Shown here in pieces: positions 36,674 through 45,280 of a stretch of DNA of 64,000 nt. The position numbers and the translations under genes were made by a program. Each line of letters begins with the position of its first letter. Within the stretch, counting starts at the first letter, position 1. The stretch comes from Gulosibacter macacae (lineage in GTDB: Bacteria; Actinomycetota; Actinomycetes; Actinomycetales; Microbacteriaceae), in assembly GCF_003865375.1 (NCBI RefSeq), contig NZ_RQVS01000007.1, forward strand, positions 62,001 to 126,000. Reading direction: 5' to 3'. Below the pieces are notes generated by a model. That model was not told the origin of the DNA. It saw nothing but the letters and a program-made list of their open reading frames with translations, and made no database searches.

Positions 36674-36784
36674 TGTGCTTCGAGAGCCTCAGCACACGAT
36701 AGGGCCGAGCCACAGCACACGATAGGGCCGAGCCTCAGCACACGATAGGGCCGAGCCTCAGCACACGATGGGGCCGAGCCTCAG
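36674..36784. repeat. Hairpin element followed by four 23-base tandem repeats
   Basis: 36674-36696 is a hairpin (arms TGTGCT/AGCACA, loop TCGAGAGCCTC). From 36693 a 23-base unit beginning CACACGATAGGGCCGAGCC is repeated four times to 36784, with single-base differences. The unit looks like the hairpin's right half plus ACGATAGGGC. No spacers, so not CRISPR. The array fills the gap between the divergent GT2-GT4 and rmlB genes. Confidence 0.85.
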
Positions 36785-36790
36785 CGCAAG

Positions 36791-36823
36791 ACCGGGACCG
36801 TCCCGGTAGGCTAGAGGGATAAT
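36791..36823 (+). promoter_or_regulatory. Candidate rmlB promoter region
   Basis: A palindrome ACCGGGACCGTCCCGGT (36791-36807) is followed by AGGCTAGAGG and GATAAT (36818-36823), a -10-like box 46 bases before the rmlB start. The GTAGGC portion is shared with the region upstream of accA (58750-58770). GGAGG lies just before the rmlB ATG. Confidence 0.4.
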
Positions 36824-36868
36824 TCGTGTGCCCAGATTCGCCGGGCGCACCGACCCTGGAGGAACTCC

Positions 36869-37855
36869 ATGAAACTGCTCGTAACCGGTGCGGCCGGCTT
36901 CATCGGCTCGAACTTCGTTCGTCGCGCACTCGCAGATGAGCTTCCCGGTGTCGAAGGCGCCGAGATCATCGTGCTCGACTCGCTCACCTACTCGGGCAAC
37001 GAAGAGAACCTCGCCCCGATCGCCGACTCCCCCCGGTACGAGTTCGTCCACGGCGACATCCGCGACGCTGAACTCCTCGACGAGCTCATGCCGCGCGTCG
37101 ACGGCGTCATCCACTTTGCCGCAGAATCGCACGTCGACCGCTCGGTGCTCGACGCATCCATCTTCGTTGAAACCAACGTGCTCGGCACCCAGCGCCTCCT
37201 CGACGCCGCACTCAAGCACGGCATCGGCCGCTTCGTACACGTGTCGACCGACGAGGTCTACGGCTCCATCGAAGAGGGCGAATGGACCGAAGAATTCCCG
37301 CTCGAGCCGAACTCCCCCTACGCCGCATCCAAGGCCGGCAGTGACCTCATCGCCCGCAGCTACCACCGCACCCACGGCCTCGACGTCGTGATCACGCGCT
37401 GCTCGAACAACTACGGGCCCTACCACTTCCCCGAAAAGCTCATCCCGCTGTTCGTCACCAACCTCATGGACGACAAGCACGTGCCGCTCTACGGCACCGG
37501 CGAGAACGTGCGCGACTGGCTGCACGTCGACGACCACTGCCGCGGCATCGCCCTCGTGTTCGCGAAGGGCCGCTCGGGCGAGGTCTACAACATCGGTGGC
37601 GGCACCCAGCTCACCAACGTCGAGATCACCGAGAAGATCCTCGAACTCATGGGCAAGGACTGGTCGTACGTCGACCACGTCGAAGACCGCAAGGGCCACG
37701 ACCTGCGCTACTGCGTCGACATCACCAAGATCGAAACCGAGCTCGGCTACACCCCGCAGGTGCCGTTCGAGCAGGGCCTCGCCGAGGTCGTGCAGTGGTA
37801 CCGCGACAACCGCGCCTGGTGGGAGCCGCTCAAGGAGCGGGCCGCGCTCGCATGA
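36869..37855 (+). CDS. rmlB: dTDP-glucose 4,6-dehydratase
   Basis: 328 residues, NAD-dependent SDR enzyme for step two of dTDP-rhamnose synthesis. KLLVTGAAGFIGSNFVRRAL (NAD site), HFAAESHVDRS, STDEVYGS (catalytic Asp/Glu) and YAASKAGSD (Tyr/Lys) are complete, with RCSNNYGPYHFPEKLIPL near 180. Good GGAGG ribosome site. First gene of rmlB-rmlD-GT4, coupled to rmlD by ATGA overlap. GC-rich, unlike the acyltransferase genes to its left. Confidence 0.97.
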   Translation: MKLLVTGAAGFIGSNFVRRALADELPGVEGAEIIVLDSLTYSGNEENLAPIADSPRYEFVHGDIRDAELLDELMPRVDGVIHFAAESHVDRSVLDASIFVETNVLGTQRLLDAALKHGIGRFVHVSTDEVYGSIEEGEWTEEFPLEPNSPYAASKAGSDLIARSYHRTHGLDVVITRCSNNYGPYHFPEKLIPLFVTNLMDDKHVPLYGTGENVRDWLHVDDHCRGIALVFAKGRSGEVYNIGGGTQLTNVEITEKILELMGKDWSYVDHVEDRKGHDLRYCVDITKIETELGYTPQVPFEQGLAEVVQWYRDNRAWWEPLKERAALA

Positions 37856-38709
37856 CCCGCTATCTCATCACCGGGGCCGCCGGCATGCTCGGCCAAGACC
37901 TCCAGCGCGCCCTCGCAGGCCGCGACGTCACCGCGCTCACTCGCGCTGATCTCGACATCACCGACCAGGATGCAGTGACTCGCGCCGTCGAGGGATACGA
38001 CGTCGTGCTCAACGCCGCCGCGTACACCGCCGTCGACAACGCCGAAACTGACGAGGACGCCGCCTACGCCATCAACGCGACCGGCACCGCCAACCTCGCC
38101 CGCGCGGCAGCCGCCGCCGGCGCGAAGTTCGTGCAGTACTCGACCGACTACGTGTTCCAGGGCAATGCCTCCGAGCCCTACGACGAGGACGCCCCACGCG
38201 ACCCGCTCAACGCCTACGGCCGCACCAAGGCCGCCGGTGAAGAGCAGGCGCTTGAGGTGCATCCTGATGGCACGTATGTGTTGCGCACCGCGTGGCTCTA
38301 CGGCGCAGGTGGCCCGAACTTCGCGAAAACCATGGTGAAGCTCGCCGGTTCGCACCCCGAGATCACCGTGGTTGACGACCAGCTCGGACAGCCGACCTAC
38401 ACGCGCGATCTCGCCGAGCAGACCGTGCGTCTACTCGACGCGGAGGCTCCGGCCGGCATCTATCACGCCACGAACTCGGGCGAATGCACCTGGTTTGATT
38501 TCGCCCGCGAGATCTTCCGCCTCTCGGGCAACGACCCGGAGCGCGTGAAGCCGACCGACTCGGCCTCGTTCGTGCGCCCGGCCGCCCGGCCCGCCTACTC
38601 GGTACTCGGCCATCGTCGCTGGGCCGAGGCTGGCGTGCCCGAGATGCGTCCGTGGCTCGAAGCGCTGGAAACCGCCGCTGAAGACGGAGTGCTAACCGAA
38701 ACATGGTGA
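37852..38709 (+). CDS. rmlD: dTDP-4-dehydrorhamnose reductase
   Basis: 285 residues starting at the ATGA overlap with rmlB (37852). RYLITGAAGMLGQDLQRAL (NADPH site), STDYVFQGNA, YGRTKAAGEEQ (catalytic Tyr/Lys), and VVDDQLGQPTYTRDLAEQ are typical. Last step to dTDP-rhamnose. It overlaps the following GT4 gene by 7 bases. Confidence 0.95.
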   Translation: MTRYLITGAAGMLGQDLQRALAGRDVTALTRADLDITDQDAVTRAVEGYDVVLNAAAYTAVDNAETDEDAAYAINATGTANLARAAAAAGAKFVQYSTDYVFQGNASEPYDEDAPRDPLNAYGRTKAAGEEQALEVHPDGTYVLRTAWLYGAGGPNFAKTMVKLAGSHPEITVVDDQLGQPTYTRDLAEQTVRLLDAEAPAGIYHATNSGECTWFDFAREIFRLSGNDPERVKPTDSASFVRPAARPAYSVLGHRRWAEAGVPEMRPWLEALETAAEDGVLTETW

Positions 38710-39848
38710 CGCTGAGCTTTATCCTCGACCAGCTCCTCGGAGATGTGCCCGGCGGCATTGGCCGCTATACCGAAAACCTCGCCCGCGAGGTCATTCGGCG
38801 TGCGCCAGATGGGTGCGAGGTCGAGGGGCTCACGTCGCTCATCACCACCGAGCAAGAGCAGGCGCTGCTCGACCGCTTCCCCGGCATTGCTCGCGTGCGC
38901 TCGTCGAAGCTCTCGCGCAAGGCGCTGTCGAAGTCATGGCAGCACGGGATGCTCACGAACGCGTTCGGTGGCGGGCTCATCCACGCACCGAGCCTGCATG
39001 CGCCGCTGCGCGACCACGCCTCGGGCGACCTCGCCCAGGTGGTCGTGACGGTGCACGACACCGTCCCGTGGACGCATCCTGACACCCTGACGCGCAACGG
39101 CGTGCGCTGGCACAAGGCGATGCTCAAGCGCGCCTGGCAGTACGCCTCAGCGGTCGTCACACCGACGCATGCGGTGGCGGAGCAGCTCGCTGAGATCTAC
39201 GACTTCGGCGACCGCCTGCGGGTGATTTCGGGTGCGGCCTCGCCGGATGTGGCGCTGCCAAGCGACGAGGAAGAACTCGCGCGCATTGCCGAGACGCTCT
39301 CGCTGCCGAGCGACTACATTCTCGCGATCGGCACGCTCGAGCCGCGCAAGGGCCTCGATCGGCTCGTGAAGGCGCTTGCGCTACCGCAGCTCGAGGATGC
39401 GGTGCTCGTGCACGTCGGCCCGTCGGGCTGGGGCGAAGTGAACTTCGACCAGCTCTGCGCAGAGGCGGGCGTTGATCGCGCGCGGGTGCGCGATTTGGGA
39501 TTTGTCACGGATGCGGAACTCGCAGTCGCACTCGATCGCGCGACGGTGTTATGCATGCCCTCGCTCGATGAGGGATTCGGTCTGCCGCTACTCGAGGCGT
39601 TCAAGGCGGGCACGGCGACGGTGCACACTGATGTACCGGCGCTCATGGAGGTCTCGCAAGGCTCGGGGCTCAGTGTGAAGCTCGAGGATGCGTCGACGTT
39701 TGAGCAGCGGCTCGCGGTGGCGCTGTCGAATGTGCTGCGGGATGAGGAGCTGCGGCAGCAGCTTGTGACCGCGGGGCTCGACCGGGCGCCGTTCTACTCG
39801 TGGGCGTACTCGGCCGACCTCGTCTGGCGGTTGCACGCGGAGATTTAG
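38703..39848 (+). CDS. GT4 glycosyltransferase, mannosyl/rhamnosyl-type
   Basis: 381 residues, GT-B fold. LLGDVPGGIGRYTENLAREV near 10, VHDTVPWTHPDT near 117, AIGTLEPRKGLDRLVKAL near 208 and PSLDEGFGLPLLEAF (donor-binding ExxxxxxxE) near 285. Similar in build to the C-terminal half of the GT2-GT4 fusion. Translationally linked to rmlD, so dTDP-rhamnose is a plausible donor; not provable from sequence. Confidence 0.86.
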   Translation: MVTLSFILDQLLGDVPGGIGRYTENLAREVIRRAPDGCEVEGLTSLITTEQEQALLDRFPGIARVRSSKLSRKALSKSWQHGMLTNAFGGGLIHAPSLHAPLRDHASGDLAQVVVTVHDTVPWTHPDTLTRNGVRWHKAMLKRAWQYASAVVTPTHAVAEQLAEIYDFGDRLRVISGAASPDVALPSDEEELARIAETLSLPSDYILAIGTLEPRKGLDRLVKALALPQLEDAVLVHVGPSGWGEVNFDQLCAEAGVDRARVRDLGFVTDAELAVALDRATVLCMPSLDEGFGLPLLEAFKAGTATVHTDVPALMEVSQGSGLSVKLEDASTFEQRLAVALSNVLRDEELRQQLVTAGLDRAPFYSWAYSADLVWRLHAEI

Positions 39849-39867
39849 GCGGGCGGGGCGGGGCGGG

Positions 39868-40009
39868 GGTCTCGATACGCCTCCGCTGCGCTGCGGCTAC
39901 TCGACCACCCAGTGTTGTTTGGTTGGTCGAGTAGGCCGAAGGCCGTATCGAGACCCCGCCTGCAAGTCTTCCCTGGTTGGTCGAGTAGGCCGAAGGCCGT
40001 ATCGAGACC
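39868..40009. repeat. Three CGAGTAG-family repeats between GT4 and LCP genes
   Basis: 39868-39912 is an inverted-orientation unit (GGTCTCGATACG ... GGCTACTCGACCACCCAG). 39921-39955 and 39975-40009 are identical 35-base direct units, GGTTGGTCGAGTAGG then CCGAAGGCCGTATCGAGACC. They sit in a head-to-head layout, so the first can pair with either of the others. The third ends 8 bases from the LCP stop, suggesting a role as a two-way terminator. Confidence 0.88.
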
Positions 40010-40016
40010 CCGCCGC

Positions 40017-41387
40017 CTACTCCGCAGGCGGCACGTACTCGCCCTTGAGTGCCTGGCCGATGAGGTCGCGCGCATGCCCATAGTCAATGGGTCCCGCATC
40101 CACATCGAACTCCGGCGGCGCGATATTCAACCGCACATTGTCGTCGCGGCTCCGAGACTTCAGCGCGAGATCAGCAAACACACCAACCTCACCCTCGGGC
40201 AGATCAGTCTCGACGACCTCATCCAGTGCATCCAAAATCGCCTGCGTGTGCGTGAGCAGCTTGCCGGGCAATTGCGCGATCACCGCATCCTGCAATTCGC
40301 GCTGTCGTTCCATGCGCGCGTAATCGGTCGTCTCGTAGCGCGAGCGCGCGTACCAGAGCGCATGGTCACCGTTGAGCACCTGCACACCCGGCTCAATCCA
40401 GTGCTCCGGCGGCGTCCAGCCCGGGTTTGTGCCATCGTCATTGATGCCCATCGCGACGCGTTCCTTGACGTCGATCGTCACCCCGCCCATCGCGTCGATG
40501 AGCGTCGCGAAGCCCTGCATGTCGACGAGCGCGTAGTAGTGAATGTCGAGGCCGGTGATCCACTCGACGGCGTCGCGCGTTGCCTCAATGCCCTTCTCAG
40601 AGCCCTGGCTGGCCGCATCCGGGTAGATGTCGTAGTCGTAGACCGTGACCTCGGTGTAGACCGAGTTGAGATAGCAGACATCGACTTCGCACGAGGTGTA
40701 GTCCTCGGGATACCTGTCGTTCATGGGCCCGCTCGAGAAGCCGAAGCCCTGCAGCGTGCGCGGGAGGCCGATCGTGACGAGGTTGCCGGTGACGACGTCG
40801 AAGCTCATCACGCTGATTGAGTCGGGCCGCAGGCCCTCGCGATCGGCACCACGGTCGCCGCCGAGCAGCATGATGTTGAGGCGACCATCGCTCGGCATCT
40901 TAAAGCCGGCGTTCGGGCCGCCAAAGAGCGCCGCGACCGCACCCTGCGCCTGCTGAATCTTCGCGGCACCGAAGCCGCCAACGAATACCGGGATGACCGC
41001 GAGCACCACCGCGATGACCGCGATGAGACCGCGCGCGAACGCGTCGACGCGCACGAGGTTCGTCTGCCGCAGCGTCTCGAACATCGTCACGAGCATCCAA
41101 ATGCCGTAGGCGAGCACGAGCGCCGCGAGGATGCCGAGCCCGAGTGAAGTCGTGAAGACGAACAGCAGCGGGCCGCGCAGGAAGAACCACATGAGCGCCA
41201 TGATGATGAGCGCGAAGATCACGCCGAACCAGATGCGCAGCCCCAGACGGCCAAAGCGGCGGTTGCCTGCGAGCAGCGGGCCGAGCCCCGGGATAAGCAC
41301 GTTCGACGCGACGAGCCACCACGCCCGGCGCGTCATCAGCTCGGGCTGTGACTTATCAGGGTGGCGCAACGGCAGAGAATTGGTCAT
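40017..41387 (-). CDS. LytR-CpsA-Psr (LCP) family wall-polymer ligase
   Basis: 456 residues from ATG 41387 (MTNSLPLRHPDKS); a GTG at 41450 is an alternative. Four hydrophobic segments fill about 20-165, more than the single one in many LCP proteins. The LCP domain runs about 180-430: LNIMLLGGDRGADREGLRPD, SFDVVTGNLVTIGLPR (catalytic Arg), DAMGGVTIDV, LNGDHALWYARSRYETTDYARMERQ. LCP enzymes move undecaprenyl-linked glycans onto peptidoglycan MurNAc. At the end of the polysaccharide block it is the likely final ligase. Confidence 0.92.
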   Translation of the reverse strand: MTNSLPLRHPDKSQPELMTRRAWWLVASNVLIPGLGPLLAGNRRFGRLGLRIWFGVIFALIIMALMWFFLRGPLLFVFTTSLGLGILAALVLAYGIWMLVTMFETLRQTNLVRVDAFARGLIAVIAVVLAVIPVFVGGFGAAKIQQAQGAVAALFGGPNAGFKMPSDGRLNIMLLGGDRGADREGLRPDSISVMSFDVVTGNLVTIGLPRTLQGFGFSSGPMNDRYPEDYTSCEVDVCYLNSVYTEVTVYDYDIYPDAASQGSEKGIEATRDAVEWITGLDIHYYALVDMQGFATLIDAMGGVTIDVKERVAMGINDDGTNPGWTPPEHWIEPGVQVLNGDHALWYARSRYETTDYARMERQRELQDAVIAQLPGKLLTHTQAILDALDEVVETDLPEGEVGVFADLALKSRSRDDNVRLNIAPPEFDVDAGPIDYGHARDLIGQALKGEYVPPAE

Positions 41388-41555
41388 CTTGCCATCCAGG
41401 CTAGGCGACGCGGCCTGTGGTGCCGGTAGGGCGGGTCGAGTTTCACTCACGTAGAGGTGACGCCGAGGGAATATTCCCTCGGCACCCAGCGGAGGTGAGT
41501 AAGAATTCTTTGGCCGTGCCGCATTCGGCGCGGTGACTGCGATCAAGGAGGATCC

Positions 41556-41984
41556 ATGACCATTCAGGCGGTTCCCTACTTCAGCCTCCCCGGCACGGCG
41601 CGCGAGGCGATGGAGTTCTATCACTCGATCTTCGGCGGTGAGCTCACCGCCCACACCTTTGGCGAGTTTCACGCGGTCGAAGAGGGCGACCCGGCGACCG
41701 ACTACATCATGCACACGTCGATCGTTGGCGGCGTGGTCACGCTCGGCGCGAGCGATTACGACCCGCGGTTTGGTGGCGGTAAGCCGCACGAGTTCGGCAA
41801 CGCCCTGAGCGTGTCGCTCTGGGGCAACGACGTGGATGAAGGACGTCGCTACTTCGAGGCGCTCGCCGAGGGCGGCACGATTGCGACGGCCTTTGAGCCG
41901 CAGGTGTGGGGCGCGAGCTACGGCGAGCTCACCGACAAGTTTGGTGTGACCTGGAGCGTGAACGTGGCGCCGCAGATGGGCTAG
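41556..41984 (+). CDS. VOC-superfamily protein (PhnB-like)
   Basis: 142 residues, two beta-alpha-beta units of the glyoxalase/PhnB fold: PYFSLPGTAREAMEFYHSIF, TDYIMHTSIVGG, ALSVSLWGNDVDEGRRYFEAL and EPQVWGASYGELTDKFGVTW. AAGGAGG before the ATG is strong. Function in the cell is unknown; PhnB-type proteins have no settled reaction. A stand-alone gene between the LCP gene (divergent) and purE (convergent). Confidence 0.85.
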   Translation: MTIQAVPYFSLPGTAREAMEFYHSIFGGELTAHTFGEFHAVEEGDPATDYIMHTSIVGGVVTLGASDYDPRFGGGKPHEFGNALSVSLWGNDVDEGRRYFEALAEGGTIATAFEPQVWGASYGELTDKFGVTWSVNVAPQMG

Positions 41985-41987
41985 GCG

Positions 41988-42094
41988 GGTCTCGATACGC
42001 TTCGCTACTCGACCGACCAGGGAAAACCTGGTTGGTCGAGTAGATGGAGCCGCCGGGTCTCGATCTGTCGCTTCGCTCCTACTCGACCAACCAG
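41988..42094. repeat. CGAGTAG-family repeats between VOC and purE genes
   Basis: A half unit (41988-42019), a direct-strand half unit GGTTGGTCGAGTAG (42030-42043) and a longer unit (42056-42094, ending TACTCGACCAACCAG). CTGGTTGG and CCAACCAG ends allow hairpins. Starts 3 bases after the VOC stop and ends 13 bases before the purE stop. Confidence 0.85.
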
Positions 42095-42107
42095 TAGAAC
42101 GCCAGCC

Positions 42108-42605
42108 CTAGAGCTGGGCTTTGAGCGCGGCGTTCTTGTCGGCGACCATCGCGGTGAGGCCGTCGGCGTACGCCTGCAGGCGATCGGCGACCGCCGCATC
42201 CGAGGCACCAATGATGCGCGCGGCGAGAATGCCGGCGTTCTTCGCGCCACCAATCGATACCGTCGCGACCGGAATACCAGCCGGCATCTGCACGATCGAC
42301 AGCAGCGAATCCATCCCATCGAGGTACTTGAGCGGCACCGGCACCCCAACGACCGGTAGCGTCGTCATCGATGCAACCATGCCCGGCAGATGCGCCGCAC
42401 CACCGGCACCCGCGATGATGACCTCGAGGCCGCGACCCCGCGCATCCCGCGCATACGACACGAGCTTGTCGGGCGTGCGGTGCGCCGACACCACCTCGAC
42501 CTCACTCGCGATGCCAAACTCCTCGAGCACCTCGCGGGCCTCGTACATGACTCGCCAATCCGAGTCAGATCCCATGATGATGCCCACGCGCGGCTGATCA
42601 GCCAT
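42108..42605 (-). CDS. purE: 5-(carboxyamino)imidazole ribonucleotide mutase
   Basis: 165 residues starting at 42605, one base overlapping the purK stop (TAATG), with GAGGAG upstream. [24 protein letters not shown] (catalytic His region), [13 protein letters not shown] and [20 protein letters not shown] are the class I PurE signature. Converts N5-CAIR to CAIR in purine synthesis with PurK. Confidence 0.96.
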   Translation of the reverse strand: MADQPRVGIIMGSDSDWRVMYEAREVLEEFGIASEVEVVSAHRTPDKLVSYARDARGRGLEVIIAGAGGAAHLPGMVASMTTLPVVGVPVPLKYLDGMDSLLSIVQMPAGIPVATVSIGGAKNAGILAARIIGASDAAVADRLQAYADGLTAMVADKNAALKAQL

Positions 42606-43744
42606 TACTGCTCCTCGTCGTCGAAGCACGCGGCGGCTGCGCGCGCCTGATAGGTGACCTCAGTGAGGTCGTAGCCACTTACAGTGACGTGTCCGACCTT
42701 GCGGCCGGGACGCGCCGACTTGCCATAGGTGTGCAACTTCGCCGCCGGATGGTGCTGCCACGCGCGAGCGAACCGGTCAGTAATCGCCTCGTGCTGCGGG
42801 CCGCCAAGAATGTTGATCATCACGGCGTGCCGGTTCGTCGGCGACGCATCGCCAAGCGGCAGATCGAGCACCGCACGAAGATGCTGCTCGAACTGGCTCG
42901 TGGTGGCGCCGTCAATGGTCCAGTGGCCCGAGTTATGCGGCCGCATCGCGAGCTCATTCACGAGCAGGCGCTGGTCGGTCGTCTCGAACATTTCGACCGC
43001 AAGCACGCCGGTCACACCAAGGCCAGTTGCGATGCGCTCGGCAATATCGTGCGCCACTTCAGCAAGACGATCGGATGCACTGGCGACACCCGGAGCGGGC
43101 GCGAAGACTTCCTTACACACGCCGTCGCGCTGCACGGTCTCGACGACCGGCCAGGCGACGAGTTCACCGCTCGGGCGGCGGGCGACGAGCTGCGCGAGTT
43201 CGCGACGGAAGTCGACGAGTTCTTCAACGAGCAACGCATCGAATTGCTCAAACCAATCGGCGCCCTCCTGTCCGCCGCGCACCACGCGCACACCCTTGCC
43301 GTCGTAGCCACCGCGCGGCGTCTTGAGGATCGCTGCGCCGCCGTGGGCGTCGATGAACGCTTGGAGCTCATCCGCGCTGTGCACTGCTGCCCACTCGGGC
43401 AGAGGCGCGCCGATCTCGGCGAGCATCTCGCGCATCGTGATCTTGTCTTGCGCGGCGATGAGCGCATCCGGCCCCGGCTGCACCGAGACACCCGCGTCGA
43501 CGAGCGCGCGGAGCACCGCTTGCGGCACGTGCTCGTGGTCGAAGGTGATGACGTCGACACCCTTGGCGAATTCGAGCACGGTGTCGACATCGCGGTAGTC
43601 ACCGACGGCGGTCGCGGCGATCGCGGAAGGTGAGCCCTCGGTCTCGGCGAGCACGCGGATCTCAATGCCGAGCGCAATCGCCGCGGGCACCATCATCCGC
43701 GCGAGCTGGCCGCCACCGACGACACCAACAATCGGAACTGCCAT
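42605..43744 (-). CDS. purK: 5-(carboxyamino)imidazole ribonucleotide synthase
   Basis: 379 residues, ATP-grasp enzyme. [20 protein letters not shown] at the N-terminus, [25 protein letters not shown] (ATP-grasp loop), and [29 protein letters not shown] near 275-300. Makes N5-CAIR from AIR, bicarbonate and ATP. Coupled to purE. The 198 bases to the divergent GtrA gene must hold both promoters; none was assigned. Confidence 0.96.
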   Translation of the reverse strand: MAVPIVGVVGGGQLARMMVPAAIALGIEIRVLAETEGSPSAIAATAVGDYRDVDTVLEFAKGVDVITFDHEHVPQAVLRALVDAGVSVQPGPDALIAAQDKITMREMLAEIGAPLPEWAAVHSADELQAFIDAHGGAAILKTPRGGYDGKGVRVVRGGQEGADWFEQFDALLVEELVDFRRELAQLVARRPSGELVAWPVVETVQRDGVCKEVFAPAPGVASASDRLAEVAHDIAERIATGLGVTGVLAVEMFETTDQRLLVNELAMRPHNSGHWTIDGATTSQFEQHLRAVLDLPLGDASPTNRHAVMINILGGPQHEAITDRFARAWQHHPAAKLHTYGKSARPGRKVGHVTVSGYDLTEVTYQARAAAACFDDEEQ

Positions 43745-43942
43745 AGCTGGAACCTGCCTTCTGTGCTCGCGCGTGCGTGGTTTGGGAGTCGCGGCACGCT
43801 AGCGACCATTCTGTCACTTGGCGATAGGGGGCGTGGCGCGGTCTCGAGCCACCAGGGTTGGCGACGTACCGCATCCGGATGATCTTTCGCATCTGCGTCG
43901 AAAACGCGACATAGACTGCGGCTCATCTTCCGCATCCGATAG

Positions 43943-44560
43943 TTGAGAGCCGTCTTGCCAAATCGTCACGCTGATCGCGCCCCCGCACCCCGCGAGGATG
44001 CGCACGATTGGCATGACTCGAAAGCTCCGACCACCGGCGGCATCGCGCTCATCGCGGCGGCCGCGGCTGATTCGGATGCGCATCCCGGTGACGGACCACG
44101 CACGTGGACCGGGCCGTGGTTTCGCAGCCTGTTTGCGCAACTACTGAAGTTTGGCGTGGTTGGCGGGTCGGGCATCCTCGTGGATCTTGGCGTATTCAAC
44201 CTGCTGCGCGCGACGGTGCTCGGGCCGGACCAGGTCGTCTGGGGGCCGATGGCGGCGACGGTGATCGCGACCTGCGTGGCGATCGCATGGAACTGGGTCG
44301 GCAACCGGCTCTGGACCTTCCGCGAACACCGGCGCAGCGACGCCGCCACGCGCGAAGGGCTCGAGTTTCTCGCGGTGAGCCTCGCGGGCATGGTGATTGG
44401 CTTACTGCCCCTGTGGCTCACGCACTACGGGCTCGGGATGACGAGTGCTTGGGCCGACAACATCTCGAAGATGGTCGGAATTGGGCTCGGGTCGGTGTTC
44501 CGCTTCGCGCTGTATCGCTGGTGGGTGTACGCGCCGCATCGGGCGGCGGCGAAGGCCTAG
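43943..44560 (+). CDS. GtrA-family membrane protein
   Basis: About 205 residues. Four hydrophobic helices with the GtrA pattern: LLKFGVVGGSGILVDLGVFN, then AWNWVGNRLWTF near 113, LLPLWLTHYGLG and FALYRWWVY at the end. GtrA proteins are thought to help flip polyprenyl-linked sugars or assist glycosyl transfer. The N-terminal 50 residues are hydrophilic and the start is unsure: TTG at 43943 or TTG at 43955 (GAGAG upstream) both fit. Confidence 0.8.
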   Translation: MRAVLPNRHADRAPAPREDAHDWHDSKAPTTGGIALIAAAAADSDAHPGDGPRTWTGPWFRSLFAQLLKFGVVGGSGILVDLGVFNLLRATVLGPDQVVWGPMAATVIATCVAIAWNWVGNRLWTFREHRRSDAATREGLEFLAVSLAGMVIGLLPLWLTHYGLGMTSAWADNISKMVGIGLGSVFRFALYRWWVYAPHRAAAKA

Positions 44561-44569
44561 GTGGGGCGG

Positions 44570-44695
44570 GGTCTCGATACGCTGCGCTACTCGACCAGCC
44601 AGAAAAACTGGGTGGTCGAGTAGGAGCGGAACGACAGATCGAGACCACAGGGCTGCGCGAGGGGTCTCGATACGCTGCGCTACTCGACCAGCCAG
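44570..44695. repeat. Three CGAGTAG-family repeats between GtrA and PH-domain genes
   Basis: Inverted unit 44570-44602 (GGTCTCGATACGCTGCG then CTACTCGACCAGCCAG), direct unit 44610-44646 (GGGTGGTCGAGTAGGAGCGG ... GATCGAGACCAC), and a second inverted unit 44663-44695 identical to the first over 33 bases. Lies between two convergent genes, as in most other copies. Confidence 0.87.
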
Positions 44696-44704
44696 GGGGC
44701 CGCG

Positions 44705-45280
44705 CTAGTGCGCAGGCAGGCCGGCGAGCTCGCGCAGGGCGCCGGCGACGGTGACGACGTTCGGCACATCGCGCAGTTCGACCCGGCGACCATCGCGGGC
44801 GATGAGCCAGACATTGCCCGATCCGAATAGCGCCTGCCAGCCATTGCGGCGCATCTGCACTTCAACGACATCGAAATGCGCCATCACCTGGCGGCGCGAA
44901 TTGAACAGCCCCGTAAACCGGGTCGTCGCGATATTCGTGATGACCACGCGATTACGCAGCCACGCCAGGATCGGCAGCAGCCCGAGCACCACGGCCGCGA
45001 TGCCCACGACAATCGCCCAGGCAATCCACGAACCGCCCTCGCGCAAGCCGCGCATGGCGTAGCCAATAAACGCCCCGGATGCGATGAGCACGAGACAGGG
45101 CAACACCAGCCCGCGCGCATGCTGATGCAACTTCGCGAGCTGAAACTCGAGCTGCTGCACTGGCGGCCGCGGCGCGCCCACCGGCATCCCCATCGGTGCG
45201 CCGGTCGGATGCCAACCCTGTCCCCGAGCCACACCTGACGGCGACGACTGCGGCATGCCCGGCCCGTGCGGCGCGCTCAC
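44705..45280 (-). CDS. PH-domain (bPH2/YdbS-like) membrane protein
   Basis: 191 residues from GTG 45280, which overlaps the birA stop (GTGA). A Pro/Gly/Met-rich N-terminus leads to two hydrophobic helices (about 57-78 and 84-110), then a bacterial PH domain (NRVVITNIATTRFTGLFNSR, MAHFDVVEVQMRRNGWQALF, GNVWLIARDGRRVELRDVP). Function of this family is unknown. Coupling to birA is common in actinobacteria and gives no clear clue. Confidence 0.85.
   Translation of the reverse strand: MSAPHGPGMPQSSPSGVARGQGWHPTGAPMGMPVGAPRPPVQQLEFQLAKLHQHARGLVLPCLVLIASGAFIGYAMRGLREGGSWIAWAIVVGIAAVVLGLLPILAWLRNRVVITNIATTRFTGLFNSRRQVMAHFDVVEVQMRRNGWQALFGSGNVWLIARDGRRVELRDVPNVVTVAGALRELAGLPAH

Noticed and set aside
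36693-36784. Short regular repeats that might suggest a CRISPR array
   Set aside because: The 23-base units are directly joined with no spacers, and no cas genes are near.
36758-37699. 313-residue minus-strand frame opposite rmlB
   Set aside because: Val/Asp/Glu-rich antisense shadow of rmlB with no domain of its own.
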